Assembly (NCBI GenBank): GCA_907165135.1
Contig: OU015567.1
Span: forward strand, 14,141,001 to 14,205,000
Length of the DNA stretch: 64,000 bases
Direction of reading: 5' to 3'
Source of the DNA: Oikopleura dioica
Lineage: Eukaryota > Chordata > Appendicularia > Copelata > Oikopleuridae
Positions 32,704-42,866 of the stretch are shown one piece after another (within the stretch, counting starts at the first letter, position 1; each line of letters begins with the position of its first letter). Under the pieces are notes generated by a model. It saw nothing but the letters and a program-made list of their open reading frames with translations, was not told where the DNA came from and made no database searches. A program made the position numbers and the translations under genes.

Positions 32704-33640
32704 CTAGTCCCTTCCCGGATAGCGGCTGATGAGAAGGTACAGGATCTCGCATTGGATTTGAAGCGTTTTAGCGGCTGAAAATGCCCTTGATGACGGTGGT
32801 TAGCGTGCGGACTTACCTTGAACGACTTCCGGACCCGTGGCGAAATTGGTGGACGATACGCGACGAAAGAGATGAGCCGAAAAACATACAGACAGGTTAA
32901 AGGGATCCATTTTTGACTCTTCGAAACTGCTTACCAGGTGGAAGTGGTAGCTAAAAATTTGGGTTAAACCAATTTATGGAAGTGATTTTATGGATCAGGG
33001 TTTTGATTGGCCGGTAGGCAAAATACAGCGATCTTATTGGTAATCCAAAAATGCACTTCCATAAATTGGTTTAGTCCGAAATTTATATTATAACCCCATT
33101 TACCGAAACCGCTTGACAAGCAAAAAGATGACTCAAAGGCGCTAGAATTGATGATGATTCTCCGTAAACGTACCTGAGGTAATCAATCGTGTCAAAATTG
33201 ATTTTCGGAATGGCTGAAAGGAGCGATCTGCGCGCGGCTGTCAAAACTAATCTCTTATCGAATAGAAGTAGGAAGTCTTTCTTATCAAAAATGAAGGAAG
33301 AAGCCGGTTCCTGAAGTTTCGAATTTGCTCGATGTCGTCTTCCATCGCGACGATTTCTCGGCAGTCTTCGAGGAATTCATCGGACAGGACTGGCTGCGGA
33401 AGTCGGCGGATGAAGTCGATCACCAAGGAAGCTAGGGTTTGGGAGTCGCAGGCTTATCTTTGGTTGAAAACAGGAAAAGAGCGGTTTGACGTACCATTTA
33501 CATGCTCTTTTATGCTTTGTGTTTTGTGGCGCTTGTTGTTTAGGACTTTGATAAGGCGCTCCTGCAGCTGTCGATTGCCAGGAGCACGATAAACACCCAA
33601 CGATTTTTCTGGGCGACGTTCAATCGCAGAACAGCAAATG
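32704..33640 (-). CDS. RhoGAP-domain protein (5' end and part of splice structure uncertain)
   Basis: A nearly complete RhoGAP fold can be read on the minus strand. It runs GVYRAPGNRQLQERLIKVLN (with the arginine-finger-type GxYR loop), DSQTLASLVIDFIRRLPQPV then LSDEFLEDCREIV, RRSLLSAIPKINFDTIDYL and PLSHLFACQAVS. It ends NKMDPFNLSVCFSAHLFRR (the conserved N-K/R-M-x-x-x-N-L motif) and QIQCEILYLLISRYPGRD, stopping at 32704-32706. RhoGAPs accelerate GTP hydrolysis on Rho-family GTPases. Introns are mostly 37-50 nt; two junctions near 33220 and 33175 fit only with GG or GA donors. An intron holds a ~105-bp palindrome. Upstream exons are not certain. Confidence 0.6.
32962..33075. repeat. Small palindrome in a RhoGAP intron
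   Basis: AAACCAATTTATGGAAGTG and CACTTCCATAAATTGGTTT lie about 70 bp apart as inverted copies, with further matching inside. Probably a small foldback MITE that enlarged the intron. Confidence 0.65.
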
Positions 33641-33724
33641 TCTTAGAATTAAGTTTTATAAACCCTTATCAAGCTCTCTTTTTAAAACTATTAAGATTCA
33701 TAAGGAATTTCAACTTACATAAGA

Positions 33725-34205
33725 CCCTCGGAATTCCACTAATGGTCGGACATTCTTCGAGCGAAATATCAAAGGTTCGCCATTTTTCGTTCTGAGAATG
33801 ATTTAAAGTAACATATATCTATTGTATATTCTTACCTTATTCGTTTTAGGCTGAATATATTCATACATAAGATTCTTATTCTTCCAAACGGCATCTACTT
33901 GTTGCTTCGCCGTATCGTAATTTTTGCGCTGAACATTCTCAACGCTTTGGTAATCTTCCGTAAATTTAAACTGGAACCAGCTTTCAGCGATTCTATCATT
34001 ATGCGGCAATTGCCATCTAACTATTCCGGTGAACATTCGAATGTTAGGATCGAACTTGAAGGACTGAAAAGTACGTGAACTGATGGAAATTAAGCTCTGG
34101 CGAACCATAAAATCATTTCGATTTTCTCCTTTGAAGACATGAGGAGTTGCTTTCAAATCGAAGAAGAAAGTTTCGTCCATTTCCGGGCATTCGTAAACTT
34201 GGCCT
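33725..34205 (-). CDS. Two exons of an unknown protein
   Basis: After the acceptor AATTTTTTTCAG the frame reads GQVYECPEMDETFFFDLKAT, continues VRQSLISISSRTFQSFKFDP and WFQFKFTEDYQSVENVQRK, crosses a 44-nt GT-AG intron (~33795-33838) and continues NEKWRTFDISLEECPTISG to a GTAAGT donor at ~33725. The beta-strand-like alternation suggests a folded domain. It lies just upstream of the RhoGAP exons on the same strand, but the next phase gives a stop, so linkage to that gene is unproven. Family not recognised. Confidence 0.4.
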
Positions 34206-35103
34206 GAAAAAAATTATTTTATTCTCGCTCGGTGGCGCTTTTCTAAGGAAAAAATTTCCATACAGGGGTCGGTATCTTTTTTTGCTAAGGTTTTTTCTTG
34301 ACTTTTACCTTGAAGTTTGACCTTCTTCTTCGAAAAAATATTTATCAGCGGTTTCATCGAACAGTAGCAGCGTGACCTGAGAGGTCGTAGTATTACTTCA
34401 AGCGGCTTAATCGCAACTATTCGGAGCTTGACACCGAGGTCTTTCTCTTTTCGATGATTTTACTAAAAGTGTAAAGGAGAATTCACCGATCGGAGTCCTC
34501 TTTTACGCTTGCTTGGAGACTATTCTCCTTACATATTAAAATATATGTAAAAAGAGGGGAAGATAAAAGGCGATAGAGTAAGCTCCCGGCCCATATTTTC
34601 GGGGAAAAAGAGAACAGAGTGATGTTAACAAACTTATAAACAAGGACATAACAAGCTTAAATTTAACAAAGATAAGGAGAATTAAAATTCTCAGAGACTT
34701 GAATTCATTTATAAAATTTATGCCTACATTTATGCTACATTTTATTTTACGCTTGCAATAATTTTTTTCTCTGATTTTTGCCTATTCAAAAAAATAACTT
34801 TAAAACTGCTGGAGCAATTTTAGTGCTTTGTATTCAGCGCGGCGTCATGTCTGACGTCTTTAGCCTACTTCCACAGAGCTCCTTTTATTTCTGAGCTTTG
34901 GTGAAAGGGAAGACTCTTAATTAACTCAAGCACTCGAGAAGTCAGCCTGTTTATATGTATATTATAATTTCTCAGCAGATCTCTAATTAAAATTATTCCT
35001 TATCGTAAAGACGGCTTTTTGAAGTCAATAATAAGGCATGTCTTAGTCTTTATTTGAGGCTCATTTTTTGTTTAAAGTTGTTGTTATTACAGGGAGATAC
35101 AGC

Positions 35104-35343
35104 TTATTTTTCGTCGAGATGATATTTATCGATCATAATAGAGTTTCTTGAGCGGATAGGAACTTCATCGAGCTTCACGTGATGTCGCTTTATTCCGATG
35201 TAATTGTATTCCTAGAAGGGTAAGGGTAAGGATTCCTAACTAAAGAGAAAGTACCTTTTTCGAGTCATCTGGGTAGCAAAATGCGACGGCAAGTAATATA
35301 GCCCCAATAGCTAGTAAGGGAACTCCAACTACACCTGAAGGGG
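35104..35343 (-). CDS. Last exons of a single-pass membrane protein
   Basis: A transmembrane helix reads GVVGVPLLAIGAILLAVAFC and is followed by PDDSKK. A 44-nt GT-AG intron comes next, then a cytoplasmic tail (EYNYIGIKRHHVKLDEVPIR...) that stops at 35104-35106. The arrangement is that of a type I receptor-like protein whose extracellular exons should lie at higher coordinates. Cys-rich frames at 35450-35660 and 35790-36096 are candidates but could not be joined. Confidence 0.45.
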
Positions 35344-35453
35344 GATTCAATTTTCGAACTTTATTGTCAATAAATTATTGATCATAAAAAAAGATATTTA
35401 TAGTATGAAATTATTTCTAAACCACCATAACTATCCATCTGATCCCCTTTGAT

Positions 35454-35760
35454 CTAAAAGTTTAATCGTCGCTTTATGAAGTGTAGGAGTGCATATTCTT
35501 TTGAATAACATCTCTTCTCGCATGACTCTTGGCTGTCTTGGGATTTTTTAAAAAAATAAGGACGCTCTGAAATTATGCAAGGACTAATTGAAGACAAACA
35601 TTCGCGTCTGCAAGTGACAAAGCCCGTTTCAAGCAGGAAGGATGACACAATGCGCAGTTCTTCTCCAGCCGCGTTGAATTGTACTCAGCAAGTCGGTTTA
35701 AATCGGAAAGTGGTGTTTTGGGCTCGGTATCCGGATGCTAAAAGAAAACATTACATTTAG
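35454..35760 (-). CDS. Cys-containing exon region, frame ambiguous
   Basis: Two overlapping frames both look protein-like. One reads HPDTEPKTPLSDLNRLAEY, then NCALCHPSCLKRALSLADAN (CxxCxxxC pattern). The other reads CRRECLSSISPCIISERPYF, then ESCEKRCYSKEYALLHF. A splice inside ~35590-35660 could use either. It probably belongs to a secreted or membrane Cys-rich protein. Not resolved. Confidence 0.25.
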
Positions 35761-35793
35761 GAAGAATGTTTTTGTAATTTCCAGCGAGCGCAA

Positions 35794-36096
35794 TTATTGC
35801 GGGCGCGGATGGATCATCTTCTGGTCTTTTTTGGAACTGCTTGTTTTGCGACATTCCTTTAGATATATTTTTATAACAAAGAAAAACGTGTTTTTCTTCA
35901 CGTCAAAAAGACAGCATATTCCTGCAGTATAATGAGAGTGCCTGATCATTGCCGGCCTTTCAGAAAATGACACTTTACCAGCAGGACAAGGAGTGATGTA
36001 GTTACATTCCGGTTGTGCTCCATGTTCGTCTTCTCCGGGAGAATGAAGCTTTCGCAGAGGCTTGGAATATTTGTAACGTGAGCAAAATACCATCAA
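35794..36096 (-). CDS. Exons of a small Cys-rich protein
   Basis: The frame PECNYITPCPAG is joined through a GT-AG intron (~35924-35978) to ICCLFD and through a second one to ECRKTSSSKKDQKMIHPRPQ, ending TAA at 35794-35796. The spacing CxxxxxxCxxxxCC is typical of small secreted domains. The 5' exon with a signal peptide was not identified. Alternative frames after the last acceptor also look coding. Confidence 0.3.
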   Translation of the reverse strand: MMVFCSRYKYSKPLRKLHSPGEDEHGAQPECNYITPCPAGKVSFSERPAMIRHSHYTAGICCLFDVKKNTFFFVIKIYLKECRKTSSSKKDQKMIHPRPQ

Positions 36097-36777
36097 CTAG
36101 AATCAACTGCTATTCTACAGAATTACAGAATTTTCGAAAGAATGAAACGAAAGTCCTCTATGATCATTTTTACGATCGAAAATTGCTTCAGAATTAAAAG
36201 TTCTGATTCCTTTTTACGACTTCTTCACTCCAATTATTCTTTAAACAAATTCTACTACAACTAAATTTCCTAGCCCTTTCGTAAAAATAACTCCGCCGGA
36301 AAATACAGCTGCTCCGATATAATATAAAATAATCGGCATTTGACAGAAACTCTTCAAAATCATCGTTTTCTTTTGTTTTCGCCTCTTCGCTTTCCGATAT
36401 TCTTTTCTCTCTTATTTTTTACTGCATATGCAAAAAATCAGCTTCCGCTGAAATTGGCGTTTTTGACGTTTTACGTTTCTTTGTAAGTTGAAACTCAATC
36501 CGCCCTGGCGCAGGTTAATGGCAATAATGGCAGCAGACCTTGAGTCGTTAAATTAAAAGCCATGAAGGCCTCCTTGATCAACGAATTTTGAGCAGGACGC
36601 GGAGCATTTTTAATTTTAAGCCGGATCTGCTAAGGAGGATCAATCGAATTTGACAACATAGAGGAATACTGATGGGAATTTTTATTAGGAAATTAAAAAA
36701 ACTGATTTTAAACTATTGCATGAGGGTCGAATAATCTTCGTTTCCTGAGTCTGTTCGTGTTTGCGTAAATACTAGTA

Positions 36778-37184
36778 CAGTCGTTTTCCATCTTTAGAGC
36801 GTTTTTCGGATGACAAGGGTTGACCAAAACGCTCTTAAGTTGGAAAATTTACGATCAAGCAACGATGACAGTGGGAAAAAATGATGCTGAAAATGCATAA
36901 AATGAGCTCTTTCCAAAACTCTAACAATGCATCCGAAGTCATTTTTACCTATTTATGATAAAATATTTTCGATCTTTGAATCAGAGTCACTAATTTCAAC
37001 TAAGAAAAAGCGTATGAACCAGCTTTTTTAAAGATTTTTTCAGGTTGAAATAGACGTTATTCTGATTTGATGATTTAAAATACCCAAAAACGCTCTAAAG
37101 TTGGAATTTTTGCAGATGACAAAATATGGAAAATATTGGCAAAAACGCTCTTAAGTTGGGCGCTCTTAAGATGGAAAACCACGG
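36778..37184. mobile_element. Tc1/mariner-type MITE
   Basis: It starts CAGTCGTTTTCCATCTTTAG and ends CTTAAGATGGAAAACCACGG, inverted copies, and is flanked by TA on both sides (36776-36777 and 37185-37186). TA target duplication with short inverted repeats is the hallmark of Tc1/mariner-derived MITEs. Inner ACGCTCTTAAGTTGG motifs repeat near both ends. 407 bp, no coding. Confidence 0.75.
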
Positions 37185-37330
37185 TATACCGTATATTCGA
37201 AAGGTATTTGCTCCTTCAACGATTCTCTTTCCGAATTTCTCCTTCTGTCCGGGCTTGAATCGTTCCCACAGTTCTTGTAAGAAACGACGTTAATAAATAC
37301 TTTGCAATTTTTTGCGAAAGCATTAGAACA

Positions 37331-39165
37331 ATGAAAGAGATAGTATTTTTAATACTTTGCTATGATTATGCTGTGAGGGCTTTCGGCCCTAAAACAGACA
37401 TGGAATGCAAGTAAGCGCCCATCAAAAATAACAGTTATAATTTTCCAACTAAGTGTGCCGGATCTTTATGATCAGTGCTTGACTGAGTGCCGAATGAGCT
37501 ACGTTAATTGTCTTTCTGATTGTGAGAGTTCTTATTGTCATAGCGAATGCTTGGACAATTTTTCATGTAGGACTTTTAACAAAGAAAAATCTTATAATTA
37601 AAAGCTTGTGATTCTTTCTGTCCGTGTGGACTTCAATGTCCTGGTGGCTGCGATAACTGTGAAAATTATCTTTGCGAGAATTCTTGCGAAAACGCCCAGG
37701 AGGAAAATGAGGAGTATCGAGTCTGCTTGCTTCTAGCTCTTGAAAAATTTGTAAGAAACCTCTTATCTTCACGTATTAATTCGATTCTCAGAATGTATGC
37801 TCCAAAGAGTGTCAACCAACGAACGACTGTTTCAATGATTGTTATGATCAGTACCTTGATCAAATGGCATTGTGTCCTTGTTTTAATGAAGAGGTTAACA
37901 GCGGAACGCATGGGAAATTTAAAAATACCGCGCTCATGTGGGCTTGTTTTTTATGAATTTATATTCAAATAGAAGTATATAATTATATATATATATATTA
38001 TATATATAATAAATAAATAAATATTTTATTGAAGGTAAATTCAACTCCCTCTACTACAACAACGAAACCCCCCTCGATTTCTCCGGTAAACCAGTTTTTT
38101 AATTTTTTATTATAAGACGACATTAAGGAGGAAACTGCAATCATGATTCTTCTGAGTAGCGGTATCTCGAACTCATATGTCATATCTGGAGACGGAGTGT
38201 CATCTTATCAACCGAGCATCACAGCACCTTCAGACAATTATGTTTACGAAGGAGCATCTTATGCTGTTCTTTATGATAAGCTTCACATTTTTAGTGGAGG
38301 AGATAACAGGCAAAAAGTTTATTTTTGTAATAATATCAGCTAAGAAATGCTTATTAGATCGCACGACTTGAAGGGTGCAATTTCATTCAACTTTCAGCAG
38401 AATTAAGCTTTTATTCTCGAGGTGCTCCTCCGGCTACTCTTGCGTTGTATGGTGGTACCGAAGGTAAGTTTTATTATTTTGGGTTAAGTTTGATTGAGTT
38501 AAAAAAGCATTATTATGCTTTCCTGAAAATAGCGAACTCGCCAATTTATGTGATAAATTTGATGGCACCACTTGCTCTCCAACGAATTCTTCTAAATTCA
38601 CTCATGCAACTGGTTATCTTGCTTTTTACGAAGGTAACCCAACGACAGTTGGAAGCTGGTGCTCAGACGGAAACACAAAAGTCGAGACATTTAGAAATAA
38701 TCAATGGACTAGTCTCGTCGACCATCCAACGTAAATGCTTTAATTTTCGGAAGCTATTGTATTTTTGATAAGAGGCTCTTCGCGCCATGGCCTTGTTGGC
38801 TTGGATTCTGGTTCTTTGCTTCTTATAGGGGGAGATAGCGATAGCACCAAGAAGAATATTTGGCGGCTCGAAAACCAAGAATGGACCCTGGATGGAACTT
38901 TACAAAAAGTAATTATTAACACAATATCTGAGACAGAAAAATTTTTAAGGGAGTTTACAATTATTCCTCAATCAAGATTGGAGCATCGGTTTATGTGATT
39001 CCCGGTGACAGCACCGATAATTACGAGTTGCAGCGCATAGACTTGGATGAAGAAGACAAAATCGAAAATTTAGAAACAATTGGGAGCCACGATGGATTGG
39101 ATGTTTGGCCTGTCTTGTATCACGTAACGTTTGACTTTTGTAACAATCGCTATAAATTTAATTAA
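37331..39165 (+). CDS. Secreted Cys-rich plus kelch-repeat protein
   Basis: The signal peptide MKEIVFLILCYDYAVRAFG (37331) is followed by a Cys-dense region spread over three exons (CLTECRMSYVNCLSDCESSY, CPCGLQCPGGCDNCENYLC). Next is an exon reading NSLYYNNETPLDFS, then kelch-like blades: SSYQPSITAPSDNYVYEGAS then AVLYDKLHIFSGG; GAPPATLALYGGTE; ATGYLAFYEGN; RHGLVGLDSGSLLLIGGDS then IWRLENQEWTLDG. The stop is at 39163-39165. Introns are short GT-AG. Kelch proteins form beta-propellers. A secreted Cys/kelch combination suggests an extracellular or house-related role, but that is inference. About 480 residues. Confidence 0.65.
37975..38030. repeat. AT microsatellite in a kelch-gene intron
   Basis: A run of TATATATAT followed by AATAAATAAATAAAT lies between the Cys-rich and kelch exons. 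Confidence 0.85.
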
Positions 39166-39669
39166 TTTATAATAAAATTTTGTATGAAAAAGCTAATTTG
39201 CCCTCAAGTAGGTTTTGTTTCAGTTATTCTGATTGGAGTTTTTCGTTGTCTATTTTCGTTCTAGATTTCAACTAGAATCGCGTCAGTATTCTGAGTTTAT
39301 TTGTAGTCAATTCAACTTTGTCAAACAGCAAGGGTATATTTTTCTTGCTCTCAAGCCTCAAGGTCCATTTATGGCAAAGTGCCAGGTGCATCGCTATCCA
39401 AGACAAAGCGCTTTTGCCCCACGAAAGTCGCTCTTACCCTCGCTTTTCTGACCCCTCAAGAATTTGATCCTTTTCTGATCCAAAAGAGAAACGAAACCAA
39501 ATCCTCTTCTGAGAGAAAACAATATCAGAAACTTGCGAAAAGAATCAAAATTGATTGATCCACTTTTTGAGCAATTTTCACGCCTTTTTTGCAAGTGCGA
39601 ACATGTGACTTGAAAAGCTAAAAACTACCCAGAAAATTTCTTTCAAAACAATTTGTTTGGAGAGAAAAA

Positions 39670-40451
39670 ATGAGTGTACCTCAAAATCTCCTGGAGCTGC
39701 TGCGAAAAGAAGTCGATCAATTTTCAAGTGCAAATGAACAAAATTCAAGCGCGCTAGAACGATTCGATATCAACACAGCCTATGCAAAGTTTGACTTTAT
39801 TCCAAGATATGAGTTTGAACTCGAAGTTTTTCAAAATGATGGTAAGTTTGAAGCTTCAAAAGTGTTCGGTAGTCTTAGTCGAGCGCTCTCAGTTCTGTTG
39901 TAGCCGAAAAATGGTCTGATGAATAATTTAGAGCTGGAAATCTTGTGCGAATCCAAAGTCGACCGAGATTGGGCAGTAGTACGCCTAAAAGCCGAAAAAG
40001 ATCGCCTTGGAATTTTACCGCTTACTTACATAAAGGTACTGATCATATTGAAGAAAAAGGCTAAACAATCCATTCACTAGGCGGCCGAAAGATTTGGCCT
40101 AACGTCAGGAGCGGATTTCTACCCGGAAATTGAAAATATAAAAGACAAAGAGCGAATCTGGCTATTGGAAGCGAAACTGGCTCAAGCTGAGAGCAGGATC
40201 AAACAAGTCGAGGGGCAAATGCATGAGCTGAGACAACAGGTTTGACGAAAATACTGATGGAGATCTCATTTGTCTTTCAGGTGGACTCGTACGAAGCTTG
40301 TGTCGTTTGCGTTCAGCCGGTTAAAAATGGAAGAATGGCGCTTTCATGCGGACATACGTTTTGTAAAGACTGTACAGACCATTTTTGGAAAGAACGAAAA
40401 TGCCCTGTTTGCAATCAAAGACCAAACGGGCTTTTTCATCTTCATTTGTAG
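39670..40451 (+). CDS. SH3, coiled-coil and RING-finger protein (putative E3 ligase)
   Basis: Four exons join in phase. The first begins MSVPQNLLELLRKEVDQFS. The SH3 fold runs AYAKFDFIPRYEFELEVFQN, DELEILCESKVDRDWAVVR and GILPLTYIK (ALYDY-, DW- and PxNY-like positions recognisable). A coiled coil follows (WLLEAKLAQAESRIKQVEGQ). The C-terminus is a C3HC4 RING: CVVC, GHTFCKDC and CPVC, ending at 40449-40451. RING domains recruit E2 enzymes. The SH3-coil-RING order suggests an adaptor-type ubiquitin ligase of about 210 residues. Introns are 40-70 nt GT-AG. It is convergent with the first monooxygenase copy, 64 bp away. Confidence 0.7.
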
Positions 40452-40514
40452 AAAATAAAAGCAAAAAAGAATAGTGACATTGTAACTTCGTATTTAATGA
40501 CTAACAGAGAGAAG

Positions 40515-42386
40515 TTAGTTGAAGAAGTCGAAATTTTTCTTTGGAATATTTCTGGTTCGCCACCAGTATTCGATGGTGGAGCCGGGCCATAGCACCCATG
40601 CTCGATTGTTCGGGTCTCCTTTCTGGTACCAACTGACGCAGGTTGATCGGGCCCAGATTGAATTCTCGATTCGCTCGATCCATTCTTCGTTCCATTCATT
40701 CACCCTAGTTCTTGTTAAAACTTTTTTAACAAGAATTTTCCCTACGCTTTATCAGTAACCACGAAACAATCTTTTCGTTCCTCGAAAAGCATTTTGATGA
40801 CGTTTATAATCGCTTGCAATTGGCATTCTACAATTTTAATGAATATGAAGTCCAGAACTTCCCTACCAATCATGAAAATAATTGAACTATGTCCGAGAGC
40901 GGTCATAGGCCCCAATAAAGCAACAAGATTTGGCACCTTTGGATAAAATATTCCCCAGAAAGTCTTCTTCTCAGCATCGTGCCTCAGCATCTCAAGATGT
41001 GGGTTGTGCTAGAATTTTTTCAGTCAAATCAGCAGATAATATCGAATGTACCTCAACCAAGAAATTAAAATTCGAGGACATGTCGAATCCTGTTGCAAAT
41101 ATAATCACGTCCAGCTCATGTTCTGCATCTTTTGTAATGATACCCTTTTCGCTGAGTTCAACAATTCCAGAGTTGTCCAAATGGTAGCAGGGCGTATTGA
41201 GTGCGGAGTAGAACTCGTCCGATATCAAGACTCGTTTGCACCCCATAGTGTAATCGGGTACCATCGCTTCTGCTACGCGTTTGTCCTTTACATATTTTCT
41301 GATACCAGCCGCATGAAGTTTTTGAACGAGCTTGTTAACGCCAAGTTTCCAGAAACGCAAGAGAACGAAAAAGCCTATCTCACGGATGAGATACTGGGAC
41401 CATCTGTAGAGAATACCAAAGGGGAAGATGGACAGAATCGATTTTGCCCGATCGGAATATGCAAATTGATATCGTGGTAGAACGAAGGCTGCATTTCTTT
41501 GAAAATGGACAAGCTTTTTAATTTGAAAGTCGCGAACGATAGTCGGTATAATTTGTATCGAAGATGCTCCAGAACCAATTATTCCAACGTGTTTTCCCGT
41601 CAAGTCGAGATCTTGAGGCCAACGAGTTGTATGAACCTTGAGGCCTTTGTATTTCTCAACTCCTTTGAATCCTCCCCAGTTTGGCCGATGAAGTCCACCG
41701 GCGCATGAGATCAGAACATTGTAGGACTCTTCTGTCGTTTTGCCATCTTTGAGTTTTGTGATCTCCCAAAGTCTAGTCTTATCATTCCAGAAAGCTCGGG
41801 TTATTTCTGTTCCAAATTCTTTTTTTGGGATCAGACACCAACAACTCGTCTTGTTGATACTACAGACCCTGAAAATAAACTGACCCCTTCCTATGTTATC
41901 TCCAAGACCAAAGTGGTAGAAGCAGCTCATCATGTACTTATGAATCTCCGCACCATAAGAGAACAGATGTGTCCAGTTGGGCTTGAGGTAAAAAGAAAAC
42001 GAATAGAGATGGCTTGGGACATCGCAGCCGATTCCCGGGTAGGAGTTCCAGTACCAAGTTCCGCCGATTTCAGATCCTCGTTCGATGACAGTAAAGTTTA
42101 ATTCCATCATTTTGAAGAAATTTGCAACGATCATTCCAGAGAATCCTTTTCATAGAACTCATCACTGAATAAAATGACAAAAATACATTATTGTCTTCTA
42201 TGATTTCAATGATAAGTCCATTCCTGCTCCAACAACAACGAACCGATAGTTCGAGGACCCCTTTCTTTGAGCATCTGTCAACTCATACCGCGTCCTGAAC
42301 AACCATCTGAGGACAGCCACTATTGCACATAGCCAGCCGTAATAATAGAAAATGTTGACGAATAAACTGATCAACGAGTCGATCAT
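40515..42386 (-). CDS. Class-B flavin monooxygenase, Baeyer-Villiger type, tandem copy A
   Basis: Such enzymes use FAD and NADPH to insert oxygen next to carbonyls or oxidise soft nucleophiles. Exon 1 holds a membrane anchor (YYYGWLCAIVAVLRWLF) and the start of the FAD Rossmann motif, completed by splicing (VVVGAG/FSGM). Then come ERGSEIGGTWYWNSYPG, the signature YKGLKVHTTRWP (fits [FY]xGxxxHxxxWP), the NADPH motif GIIGSGASS, and FATGFD. The last exon reads CVSWYQKGDP...EYWWRTR, stopping at 40515-40517. About 510 residues in seven exons, which is family length. Introns at 42146-42223 and 41819-41890 fit only as GA-AG; the others are GT-AG. An in-frame upstream extension to ATG 42689 is possible. 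Confidence 0.75.
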
Positions 42387-42689
42387 TTTCACCTTTGTCG
42401 AGGTGAGCTTTTTATCAAATCTCTTGGCACTAGAAAGATTCTTTCTGTTGTTGAAAAATGACTGTAACTTCTTATAAATAGTCTTCCCAATGTTTGATAT
42501 CTCGTGACTGAGATCAAAGAAGGTGTGTGAATCCGAGATCATGTGGAAGATGGTTACAGAGGGGTTGGTGTTTTGGCTACCTTGATCTATCTCCGTCAAG
42601 CCTTGGCTGCCAAGGTATGAGTTTGAACTTAGCCCGAACTTCAAGTTGCTTAGTACCAATTCATCAAACTGTACGTTTATTGAAGTCAT
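42387..42689 (-). CDS. Possible N-terminal extension or separate leader exon of copy A
   Basis: The frame of copy A stays open upstream to ATG 42689 (MTSINVQFDELVLSNLKFG, HMISDSHTFFDLSHEISNIG), preceded by TTTCTGTTTTCAG, a good acceptor. Copies B and C have nothing comparable. It may be an added exon, a 5' leader or part of a neighbouring gene. Transcript evidence is needed. Confidence 0.3.
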
Positions 42690-42866
42690 ATCCCTTGGGG
42701 TCTTGAGCGAACCCGGAGTCAAGGAGACAGGACGTTGGTTCGTCTGAAAACAGAAAAATATCGCCAAGGATTTCTACCACAGCATAATTAAAAAAAATGT
42801 CAAACGAGGTCATTTTGTTGCCTTGGCTCATTTTATTCATAACAGTCTGTTATTAACAGAGATAAA

